Source of the DNA: Lachnospiraceae bacterium
GTDB taxonomy: Bacteria; Bacillota; Clostridia; Lachnospirales; Lachnospiraceae
Direction of reading: 5' to 3'
Assembly (NCBI GenBank): GCA_022793375.1
Contig: JAAWCS010000068.1
Coordinates: 1 to 64,000 of the forward strand
DNA length: 64,000 nt
Shown: positions 7,627-14,525 of the stretch, in pieces
Layout of the letters: each line of letters begins with the position of its first letter
Numbering within the stretch: position 1 is the first letter of the stretch
The notes under the pieces: model-generated
Told to the model about the DNA's origin: nothing
Databases searched by the model: none
The model's input: the letters and a program-made list of their open reading frames with translations, nothing else
Translations under genes and position numbers: made by a program

Positions 7627-8579
7627 CCGTCCGTCTCCTTTCTGCCCGGCGCTTCGCCCTCCGCTTCGGCCGGCCCGTTCGTCTCCTTTCCGCCCGGCGC
7701 TTCGCCCTCCGCTTCGGCCGGCCCGTTCGTCTCCTCCTCAATATACCGCACGCCGCGCATGCTTTTCGTAATCGCGACATGTTCGGCCACGCAGTCGGAG
7801 TAGTAGGAAAAATCCTGTTTGTACAAATTCAGTATCAGGCAGTCCACGATAAAGAACAGCGGCAGGGTCTCCGTGTAGTGAAGAAAGCGTGTCCGGATTG
7901 TCGAATGCACCGCTTTCAGCCACACGTCCAGATAAGAAGCCATCGTGTTAGGAGCCATATTCGTGATCCCGACGACTTTCAGGCCCCGCTCTTTGGCATA
8001 GCGGGCAACCCGGTTGGTCATTGCCGTCTCACCCGATTTGGAAAACGCAAGCAGCAGCCCGTCCTCCCCGTGATTGCGCATGGCGGACATCGTGGAAAAA
8101 CCGTCTAAACAAAACGAATTAAAGCCAAACAACTGCAAAAGCCCGTTCATATGATCCGCCACAGACCCGGTTGACAAAAAGCCAAAGCAAAAAATAATCT
8201 TCGCTTTGCGGATCATCTCCACCGCCTGTTCAAAATCTCCCGGTGCATTGACCTCCGTCGTCACATCCAAAAGATGCTGAATCCGCAGTTTGATTTTTTC
8301 ATTTGTCGTGGCAATGGAATCCATCATCTGGATTTCCTCCACCTTTTCCTCTGTCTCGTCCTGCGAGCGCTCCAGGTCCAAGAGCATGTTCCGATAGCTT
8401 TTATAGCCCATTTTCTGAGAAAAACGGATGATGGTCGACTGTCCCAGCCCCAAAAGATCCGCCAGCTGCTGCGATGTCAAGCCGGTCACACTCTCCTGAT
8501 TCGCCAGGATATAGTCGGCGATTTTTATCTCCGAATATGTAAGGCCGGAATAAATAGCTTTCAATTTTGTATAGAACAT
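7623..8579 (-). CDS. RpiR/MurR-family transcriptional regulator with repeat tail
   Basis: 318 residues: N-terminal helix-turn-helix (1-80; LTSQQLADLLGLGQSTIIRFSQKMGYKSYRN) followed by a SIS sugar-phosphate-sensing domain (about 110-255). RpiR proteins regulate sugar-phosphate operons, so it probably controls the operon in which it lies. The last 40 residues are not part of the family: they are a 16-residue unit ETNGPAEAEGEAPG(G/R)K repeated just over twice, acidic and probably disordered. The stop overlaps the next start, so the repeat also lies at a translational-coupling point. Start is supported by GAGGTGAGAG upstream. Confidence 0.9.
   Translation of the reverse strand: MFYTKLKAIYSGLTYSEIKIADYILANQESVTGLTSQQLADLLGLGQSTIIRFSQKMGYKSYRNMLLDLERSQDETEEKVEEIQMMDSIATTNEKIKLRIQHLLDVTTEVNAPGDFEQAVEMIRKAKIIFCFGFLSTGSVADHMNGLLQLFGFNSFCLDGFSTMSAMRNHGEDGLLLAFSKSGETAMTNRVARYAKERGLKVVGITNMAPNTMASYLDVWLKAVHSTIRTRFLHYTETLPLFFIVDCLILNLYKQDFSYYSDCVAEHVAITKSMRGVRYIEEETNGPAEAEGEAPGGKETNGPAEAEGEAPGRKETDG
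7633..7740. repeat. 48-bp in-frame tandem repeat in the RpiR gene end
   Basis: Two nearly identical 48-bp units (7633-7680 and 7681-7728, one base difference) and a partial third copy encode the 16-residue tail repeats. 48 bp keeps the frame, so copy number could vary without breaking the gene. Confidence 0.9.
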
Positions 8580-8601
8580 ACTCTCACCTCAAGAATTATT
8601 T

Positions 8602-9174
8602 TTACTGCAGATTCGCATGACGAATCCGGATAAAGCCGTCGATCTCGGAGATATCCTCAATGCAGCCCAAGCGTTTCATCAATGCCACGCCCATCGTATC
8701 GCAGAACAAAAACAGGCTCTGTTCAAACTCGCTTCCTTTTGTCTGCAGCTTCCGGCCGGCCAGCGATGTGGGAATCCGCACAAGCACGTCCGCCGACCGC
8801 GCCAGCGCGCTGTCGTTCGTCTTGCTGATCAGGACGAAGCGCCCGCCGATCTTTTGAGCCTGGCGGACGATTACCGCCACTGTTTCCGTGGCCCCCGAAC
8901 CCGAGGCGGCGATCAGCAGGTCGCCCGTCTCAAAGGCCGGCGTGTTGGTATCAAACACCACGTAGGAGGAAAAACCGATCTGCATCAAGCGCATGGCAAA
9001 GGTCCGCATAATCAGGTTCGTCCTTCCGGCAGCCGCGACAAACACTTTCTTTCCTTCTCTTTTTACCCTCAGAAGTTCCTGAAGCATCTCCTCTGCTTCG
9101 GTTTCCGAGAGACCGTCCAAAATCTTTTTTAACGAATCGGCCACGTCGAGGGCCCGCTCTTTTATTCCGTCCAT
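8602..9174 (-). CDS. 6-phospho-3-hexuloisomerase (SIS domain)
   Basis: 190 residues, a single SIS domain: VFVAAAGRTNLIMRTFAMRLMQIG, then LLIAASGSGATETV and the C-terminal GSEFEQSLFLFCDTMG, which fits the PHI family (HxlB). PHI interconverts arabino-3-hexulose 6-phosphate and fructose 6-phosphate in the ribulose-monophosphate pathway. I choose ATG 9174, one base after the stop of the synthase gene, with AAGGGGG as ribosome site; the open frame to 9267 lies inside the synthase gene. The pair with the synthase is what makes this a PHI rather than another SIS isomerase. Confidence 0.83.
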   Translation of the reverse strand: MDGIKERALDVADSLKKILDGLSETEAEEMLQELLRVKREGKKVFVAAAGRTNLIMRTFAMRLMQIGFSSYVVFDTNTPAFETGDLLIAASGSGATETVAVIVRQAQKIGGRFVLISKTNDSALARSADVLVRIPTSLAGRKLQTKGSEFEQSLFLFCDTMGVALMKRLGCIEDISEIDGFIRIRHANLQ

Positions 9175-9175
9175 C

Positions 9176-9838
9176 TCAGCCCCCTTTGCAGACGCAGTCC
9201 AGTTTCCGGCGGATCGCCAGGGCCGCCTGCCGATAGTTCTCTTTTTTGTGGATCGCGCCTCCCACAATCACCACCGCCGGTCCCATGGCGCATATCGATT
9301 CCAGCGTCGTCTCGTCGATGCCGCCGGCCACCGCCACGTTGCATGTCTTTTGCAGGGCAAGAAGCCGTCTGAGCCCGTCCTGCGGACCCTCGCCCCGCGC
9401 CTGTACGTCCACTCCCGTATGTACGCAGACATAATCCGCGCCGATCTGCCCGCAAAACGCCATCAAATTCTCCGGAGCCGGCACGCAGATCAAATCCACC
9501 ATGATCTCTTTTCCCCGCTCATGGGCCGCCCGCGCCGCGCTTCGCAGGGTTTCCCGGTCCGCGGCGCCCAGCACCGTGACAATGTCGGCGCCGGCTTCAC
9601 ACCCCATTGCACAGTGATGATACCCGCCGTCCATGATCTTCATATCCGCCAGAATCGTTTTCTCCGGAAATGCTTCTTTAAAGCGCGTCACCGCTTCCAT
9701 GCCGTAACGAAGCACAAAAGAAGTCCCCACCTCCAGGATATCGACCGTTTCTTCGATATTCCGGATCATTTCCAGCGCCTCCTCTATGCTGCGGGACGCC
9801 GCCCCGTCCATGGCAAACTGTAATTTGATTTTTTTCAT
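9176..9838 (-). CDS. 3-hexulose-6-phosphate synthase / keto-gulonate-phosphate decarboxylase family
   Basis: 220 residues, orotidine-phosphate-decarboxylase superfamily TIM barrel. The catalytic Asp-Lys-Asp cluster is LADMKIMDGG, and HTGVDVQARG plus VAVAGGIDETT are the phosphate-side motifs. HPS joins formaldehyde to ribulose 5-phosphate or runs in reverse; the closely related KGPDC (UlaD/SgbH) decarboxylates 3-keto-gulonate 6-phosphate. The neighbouring isomerase favours HPS. The IMDGG in place of a family-typical MDAG or ADAG is a small difference worth noting. It is coupled to the isomerase gene 1 bp downstream. Confidence 0.82.
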   Translation of the reverse strand: MKKIKLQFAMDGAASRSIEEALEMIRNIEETVDILEVGTSFVLRYGMEAVTRFKEAFPEKTILADMKIMDGGYHHCAMGCEAGADIVTVLGAADRETLRSAARAAHERGKEIMVDLICVPAPENLMAFCGQIGADYVCVHTGVDVQARGEGPQDGLRRLLALQKTCNVAVAGGIDETTLESICAMGPAVVIVGGAIHKKENYRQAALAIRRKLDCVCKGG

Positions 9839-9895
9839 CTTTTCCTCTTTTTTATGATTTTACCTTATTTTAAGATGCAAAGCAACCGATACTCC

Positions 9896-10843
9896 TCAGC
9901 CCTGTCCCCGGTTCTTATACGAACAATACACAAAATCCATTGTCCCGGCAAACCGCACCTCGCCGTAGCCTTGAGGGACGAACAGGACGTCTCCCTTATT
10001 AAAAGCAAGACCCTCTGCCGTGCCTCCGCCGTTTACGCAGAACATAAAATAAAATTCATCCATGGCAAACGACGCTTTCTTTGTCAGCTCTACCCGTCCT
10101 GCCGTATATTCGCCCGGCACATCGTGGTATACGGTATGAACCAGATGTTCCGATTTTACGATTTCTCCCCGCGTCGTATGCACTTCATGGTCCGGAATCG
10201 TAATATTTTCATACACTTCCTGCACATGCATCTTCCGGGGCGCGCCTGTCTTGGGATCCAGCCGGTCGTAATCGTACAGCCGCAGCGTCACGTCGCTGTT
10301 TCTGGCAAAGGCAATCATAATGCCGCGGATGCGGAAGGAATGAAGCGTATTGGCCGGAATATGTACAAAATCCCCGGGAACATAGTCCACGAAGCGAAAC
10401 AGCTTGTCAAACTGCCGCTCCTCGTTTAAGCGGACAAACTCGTCCTTTGTTTTTGCATGGTGTCCCAGCAGCAGATCCACCGGTTCCCCCTCCAAATACA
10501 GGATTCCGCCCGGTTTTCCGTACTGCCCGTACCGCGCCAGGGCATATTCGTCCTGCGGATGGATCTGCACCGACATATTGTCCAGCACGCTTTCCACGGT
10601 CAGGCGGATGGGGATGTCTTTTGTTTCACTGCCGAAAAGCTGGGGATTGTCGTGGTAAAAATCCGAAAGCTTGTCTTTCGTATCGATCACATCGCAGTCC
10701 AAATGTCCCGGAATGGCGATGCAGCAGTAGGACTCCGCGATATTTTTTAATTCCGTCTCATAGCCGTACTTTTCAATCAAATGCTGTCCGCCCCACATCC
10801 TCTCTTCAAAAACAGGTCGGATCCGGTAAATTTTTTTCTCCAT
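9896..10843 (-). CDS. Class I mannose-6-phosphate isomerase-like protein
   Basis: 315 residues, cupin-type phosphomannose isomerase of the short bacterial kind. Zinc ligands are in VQIHPQDEYAL and the HIPANTLHSF loop; MWGGQHLIEKYG is the typical N-terminal motif. The usual reaction is mannose 6-phosphate to fructose 6-phosphate. Its place between a DeoC-like aldolase and the HPS/PHI pair suggests it acts on the sugar phosphate that the PTS delivers. The 57 bp to the next gene hold no obvious promoter. A GGGAG ribosome site precedes the ATG. Confidence 0.88.
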   Translation of the reverse strand: MEKKIYRIRPVFEERMWGGQHLIEKYGYETELKNIAESYCCIAIPGHLDCDVIDTKDKLSDFYHDNPQLFGSETKDIPIRLTVESVLDNMSVQIHPQDEYALARYGQYGKPGGILYLEGEPVDLLLGHHAKTKDEFVRLNEERQFDKLFRFVDYVPGDFVHIPANTLHSFRIRGIMIAFARNSDVTLRLYDYDRLDPKTGAPRKMHVQEVYENITIPDHEVHTTRGEIVKSEHLVHTVYHDVPGEYTAGRVELTKKASFAMDEFYFMFCVNGGGTAEGLAFNKGDVLFVPQGYGEVRFAGTMDFVYCSYKNRGQG

Positions 10844-10895
10844 ATAAGTTCTCCCTTCTGCCGTTTGCTATGGTTGCTGCCGTTCTTCTGCCTGG

Positions 10896-11591
10896 TTACG
10901 CCCCGGCCGCATCTAAGTCCGCCAGCTCTTTCCAAATCTGTATCGCCGCCCCATGACGAATCCCCAGGCGGTCCGCTCCGGCTTCCTTCATCCGTTTTGC
11001 ATCCTCCGCTCTGCGAATCCCGCCGGACGCTTTGATCCGCATTTTGTCTCCCACAATCTCACGAATCCGCCGTACCTGCTCCGGCGAGGTCGGCTGCGGA
11101 CTCCGTCCGGTATCCGTTTTTACATAGTCCGCCCCGTTTTCCAGCAAAATCCCGCAGGCCCGCTCCAACTCCGGATCCGTTAGTTGGGGCGCATGGATAA
11201 TCACTTTCAGCGGCACGCCCCGGGCAAGACTGCGCGCCTGTCGAATCTCTTCCCCATACTCCTGCCACATCCCCGATTTGATCCACCCCAGGTTTGAGGT
11301 AAGGTCAATCTCGCCGCACCCCGTCTGCAGGCACAGGGCAATGCTGTTTAGCTTCACCTGCGTCGGCCAATTGCCGTCCGCAAACCCGCCGCCGCCCAGC
11401 AGCATCACCGTTTTGCTGCATCCCTTCTCTTTCAAGAGGGCCGCCGCATAGGGATGGTAGCAGTACGGGCAGCCAAGCGAATGAAAGTGAAAGCGGCAGG
11501 CATCCTCTACCAGCGCCTTTACCTCCTCCCTGGTCGTCGCGGGCGCCAGCTCTACCATGTCTACCATCCCGGCAAATTCCGTCCTTGTCAT
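10896..11591 (-). CDS. Deoxyribose-phosphate aldolase (DeoC) family
   Basis: 231 residues, class I aldolase TIM barrel. The residues corresponding to the E. coli DeoC set are visible: the Asp in EIDLTSNLGWIKSG, the Schiff-base Lys in DYVKTDTGRSP and the helper Lys in IKASGGIRRAEDA. DeoC cleaves deoxyribose 5-phosphate to acetaldehyde and glyceraldehyde 3-phosphate. No nucleoside phosphorylase or phosphopentomutase is nearby, so the substrate may be a different sugar phosphate made in this operon. It lies 12 bp after EIID (reading along the operon). Confidence 0.85.
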   Translation of the reverse strand: MTRTEFAGMVDMVELAPATTREEVKALVEDACRFHFHSLGCPYCYHPYAAALLKEKGCSKTVMLLGGGGFADGNWPTQVKLNSIALCLQTGCGEIDLTSNLGWIKSGMWQEYGEEIRQARSLARGVPLKVIIHAPQLTDPELERACGILLENGADYVKTDTGRSPQPTSPEQVRRIREIVGDKMRIKASGGIRRAEDAKRMKEAGADRLGIRHGAAIQIWKELADLDAAGA

Positions 11592-11603
11592 AGTTCGCTC
11601 CTT

Positions 11604-12425
11604 TTAAAAGACTCCGGCATATGTACCTGCCACTACCACAAGCAGCATGCCGATAATCAGCTTAACCATGCCGATGTTTTTCTTCTTTGTCAGCCAATAA
11701 CACACCAGGATCACCGCCAGTGACAGCAGCTTGGGGAAAATCCCGTCAATGACGCTCTGCAGCGTTGTGATGCTCTCCCCGCTTCCCCACTGGACCGCCG
11801 TTGCCGCTTTGACGTAATTGGCGCCCAACGCGCCTACCACAATCGAGCCAAACAGCATAAAGGCTTCGATCACTTTGTTCAGCTTTCCTCCGGTCAGCGC
11901 AGACATGGCGGAACGTCCCAGCCGATATCCCTGATGAAACAGAAAATAGGAGCCCACGACGATAATCAGCAGATACGACAACACGTAGAAGATGGGTCCG
12001 ATCGCCCCTGCCGTCTCCGTCATGCTGATACCGATCCCCAAAAGCAGCGGAATCAGCGTTCCCTGCACCACGCTGTCCCCGATCCCGGCCACCGGCCCCT
12101 GGAGCGTAGCCTTTGTCGTGCGGATGACCTCCGGTTCCAGATGGCCGTCTACCGCCCGCTCTTCCTCCATGCCTACGACAATTCCGGCAATCACGGAGGC
12201 GGTCTGCGCCTCGCAGTTGTACCAGTCAAGATGATTCTGCATCCCATCGATCACGCCCTCTTTTTCATAATATTTTTCAAAGAGGGGGCGCAGGCACCAG
12301 GACCAGCCGTTTCCGTAAAAATTGGCAAAATTGGTGCAGCCGTTGTTGAACCACATATAGCGGTTCCACAGCCTGCGCAGTTCGTTTTTATTCAGCCGTT
12401 CGTTTGTCTTTCTCTCCATCGTCAT
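11604..12425 (-). CDS. PTS mannose-class EIID
   Basis: 273 residues; the long N-terminal half (NELRRLWNRYMWFNNGCTNFANFYGNGWSWCLRPLFEKYY) and GIVVGMEEERA...GPVAGIGDSVVQGTLIPLLLGIG are typical of EIID, with membrane segments in the C-terminal half. EIID and EIIC form the membrane channel that takes up a sugar while EIIB phosphorylates it. It follows EIIC by 2 bp. Mannose-class transporters handle hexoses, amino sugars and Amadori products, so the sugar stays open. Confidence 0.93.
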   Translation of the reverse strand: MTMERKTNERLNKNELRRLWNRYMWFNNGCTNFANFYGNGWSWCLRPLFEKYYEKEGVIDGMQNHLDWYNCEAQTASVIAGIVVGMEEERAVDGHLEPEVIRTTKATLQGPVAGIGDSVVQGTLIPLLLGIGISMTETAGAIGPIFYVLSYLLIIVVGSYFLFHQGYRLGRSAMSALTGGKLNKVIEAFMLFGSIVVGALGANYVKAATAVQWGSGESITTLQSVIDGIFPKLLSLAVILVCYWLTKKKNIGMVKLIIGMLLVVVAGTYAGVF

Positions 12426-12427
12426 GG

Positions 12428-13231
12428 TTACAATACCTCCTCTTCATCTGAATTGGCCGTTTTCGCAACCGCCGCTTTGACCCCTTTTTCGGCGATGATC
12501 TGATAATAGAGGATTGCGATCACCAGCGCAAACACCACGGACCCCAGCACGCTCATTCCCAAGTACGCGTACAAAGCAAAGCCGAACACAAAGAACGCCA
12601 GATACCAGTTTTCCCGGATCAGAAATTTCATCAGCAGCGCAATTCCGATGGCCGGCATAAAGTTTCCAAACTTTGACATTCCGGCCAGCAGTTTTTCCGG
12701 CATCACATTCAACAGGTTTGCAACATAATCCGAGCCGAAATACATCATTAAAAAGGCCGGGATAAAACGCACGACAAACAGGGCTGTCAGCGGAAGTCCA
12801 AAGTAAAAGAAATCCTGCTTCTTTTTATCGCCTTCGGCAATCGCCGCCTGATAGCGGTTGTTGGCAAAGAGGTTTATTGTGCGCAGCAGCGAGTTCCCGT
12901 AAGCCGCAATGATCGCCACCGCCGTTCCCAGGGCAATCGCCGAACCTGCGTCCATCCGCGTCGTGATGGCAATTGCCGTAATCGGATACGCCAAGAATCC
13001 CTGGTCTACGGTGGCCGCGCCGCCGATCGTCATATAAGACAGATACGTCAGCTGAATCGCACAGCCAATCGAAAGCCCGGTCGCCACGTCCCCCAAAAGG
13101 ATCCCGCAGATCAAGCCGCCTACCAGGGGCTTAGCCAGAATGTAATTTCCGCCGGTATACCCGTACAGCGGAAAAAAGTAATGCGCCGCCATGCAGCAAA
13201 AACTGATAATACAACACGCAAAAATATTCAT
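12428..13231 (-). CDS. PTS mannose-class EIIC
   Basis: 267 residues, polytopic; the motif GDVATGLSIGCAIQLTYLSYMTIGGAATVDQGFLAYPITAIAI is the EIIC family signature. It forms the translocation pathway with EIID. Start is preceded by GAGGAGAAGG. The C-terminal tail ends in SDEEEVL; the EIIA of the same operon ends in a similar NADEEEIL, which may reflect a shared acidic docking end or chance. Confidence 0.93.
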   Translation of the reverse strand: MNIFACCIISFCCMAAHYFFPLYGYTGGNYILAKPLVGGLICGILLGDVATGLSIGCAIQLTYLSYMTIGGAATVDQGFLAYPITAIAITTRMDAGSAIALGTAVAIIAAYGNSLLRTINLFANNRYQAAIAEGDKKKQDFFYFGLPLTALFVVRFIPAFLMMYFGSDYVANLLNVMPEKLLAGMSKFGNFMPAIGIALLMKFLIRENWYLAFFVFGFALYAYLGMSVLGSVVFALVIAILYYQIIAEKGVKAAVAKTANSDEEEVL

Positions 13232-13244
13232 ACCCTTCTCCTCT

Positions 13245-13733
13245 CTAGTCCATCCCGATCTTTCGCTTTGCTTCCTGCCAGGTAACCGGCACTTGGTTTA
13301 AAATAGACTGCATGCGGATTTCCACGCCGCTAGCCGCAATCTCGTCCAGAGCCGCAATCTCCTCCTTTGTCAGGCACATGGTCGGGAAAAATGTCGTCGT
13401 CCCCGGTCTTGCCACCTGCGGGCCGATCATAATGCCCGGCAGCTTGATCCGATAGCCCCGGTGCAGCAGTTCTCCTAACGTAGTCGGATGCTTAAAAATA
13501 ACAAAGTAATTTTTCGCCGATTTTTCCGCTTCCAAAAGCTTGCGCATCGCCGCTTCCACACTGAATATGAGGACCTTGTAATTGGTCATCCCCTTGAAAA
13601 GTCCGCAAAAATACGGATCCGCCGCAATCTCGTCATCCACTACAATAATCCCGTCGCAGGGCACCTGCCTGGTGACCACGTTCAGAGTCTGCCCGTGAAT
13701 GACCCGTTCATCCACGCGATAATACGTAATCAT
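13245..13733 (-). CDS. PTS mannose-class EIIB
   Basis: 162 residues. The phospho-histidine is His13 in RVDERVIHGQ, the standard EIIB motif of the mannose class; VVDDEIAADPYFCGLFKG follows as usual. It takes phosphate from EIIA and gives it to the incoming sugar. It is separate from EIIA here, unlike E. coli ManX where they are fused. Start follows a GAGAGG site. Confidence 0.93.
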   Translation of the reverse strand: MITYYRVDERVIHGQTLNVVTRQVPCDGIIVVDDEIAADPYFCGLFKGMTNYKVLIFSVEAAMRKLLEAEKSAKNYFVIFKHPTTLGELLHRGYRIKLPGIMIGPQVARPGTTTFFPTMCLTKEEIAALDEIAASGVEIRMQSILNQVPVTWQEAKRKIGMD

Positions 13734-13762
13734 GCTTTCCCTCTCCTCTCTTTGTCTTTTTC

Positions 13763-14182
13763 CTATAATATTTCCTCCTCATCTGCATTCCATGCAGCCG
13801 GTCCGGCCTTTGCCGCCTTCAACTCCCCCCGGCAAACGCCGATCAGCTCTTCCAGCATTTCCTCCTCTACGTCCTCTCCGATCCGATGCAGCAATTCCAT
13901 CGCTACCGGCAAATTGATGCCGGTAATCAGAGGAAATGCCCGGTCTTTTCGTTCCCTGAGGAAAATCTGATTCACTCCGCCAAAATGAAGGTCTGTCAGA
14001 ACCACGATGTCCCGGTCCTCATACCGGGCCAAAAGTTCCCGGATCACCGGCTCCGGACTCGGACATTCTTCTGTAAAAGCGTTGATATCGATCACATCGT
14101 CAACGCTTCCCGAGATAATCTCCAGCGTGCTCTTGATCCCCCTGGCCAGATAGCCGTGTGCCGCAATAATCAGTTTCTTCAT
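13763..14182 (-). CDS. PTS mannose-class EIIA
   Basis: 139 residues, with phospho-His9 in IIAAHGYLARGI, and VVLTDLHFGGVNQIF, typical of the ManX EIIA domain. I use ATG 14182 with AAAGGGG as ribosome site; the open frame to 14260 would start upstream of the -35 box of the promoter found here and is therefore not translated. It is the first gene of an operon of eleven genes that ends at the terminator at 5131-5172. Confidence 0.92.
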   Translation of the reverse strand: MKKLIIAAHGYLARGIKSTLEIISGSVDDVIDINAFTEECPSPEPVIRELLARYEDRDIVVLTDLHFGGVNQIFLRERKDRAFPLITGINLPVAMELLHRIGEDVEEEMLEELIGVCRGELKAAKAGPAAWNADEEEIL

Positions 14183-14205
14183 ATTACCCCTTTCCGTGTT
14201 TTTCT

Positions 14206-14247
14206 TAACTACGTTTACAGCATAACATGCGGGCTGCTTCGTGTCAA
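14206..14247 (-). promoter_or_regulatory. Promoter and cre-like site of the mannose-class PTS operon
   Basis: On the minus strand, TTGACA (14242-14247), 17 bp and TATGCT (14219-14224) form a strong promoter. Immediately downstream, TGTAAACGTAGTTA (14206-14219) matches the CcpA cre consensus TGWAANCGNTNWCA at 12 of 14 positions and covers the expected start point, a position where CcpA blocks transcription. The AT-rich stretch just upstream (14256-14290) has a loose ATAATT/AATTAT inverted repeat that could serve the RpiR regulator. Confidence 0.65.
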
Positions 14248-14359
14248 CCATTTTATTCATAATTTTAAATTTATTTTTGAATAATTATTTATACAGGGTT
14301 TAACACTCTTTGTATCGTATCTCGATTGCCGCTTTTTGATACGCACGATTACCCAAAAC

Positions 14360-14440
14360 GCAGACAAAGGGACTGTCAAAAAATCAATGCCAATACGCTT
14401 TACTTATTGACATAGATTTCCTGACAGTCCCTTTATCTGC
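14360..14440. repeat. 81-bp element with 19-bp terminal inverted repeats
   Basis: Arms 14360-14378 and 14422-14440 are inverted repeats with one mismatch (core AAAGGGACTGTCA / TGACAGTCCCTTT), separated by 43 bp without coding potential. It lies between the glgP terminator and the PTS operon promoter. It may be a small MITE-like element or a long-loop hairpin. Confidence 0.6.
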
Positions 14441-14461
14441 CGCCTATCGCATCAAAAAAAA

Positions 14462-14495
14462 CGGCTCCTGTGCCGGAAATACCGTACAGGAACCG
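14462..14495 (-). terminator. Terminator after glgP
   Basis: CGGTTCCTGT and ACAGGAGCCG (minus strand) form a 10-bp stem with one mismatch, followed by eight T residues (14454-14461). Confidence 0.9.
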
Positions 14496-14525
14496 CTTTT
14501 CAATTCTCTTTATTGCAGCTTTTCT

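Noticed and set aside
9176-9838. 3-keto-L-gulonate-6-phosphate decarboxylase (ascorbate pathway) as firm name
   Set aside because: The fold is shared, but no ulaE/ulaF-type epimerase or ascorbate EIIC is present, and a PHI gene follows directly.
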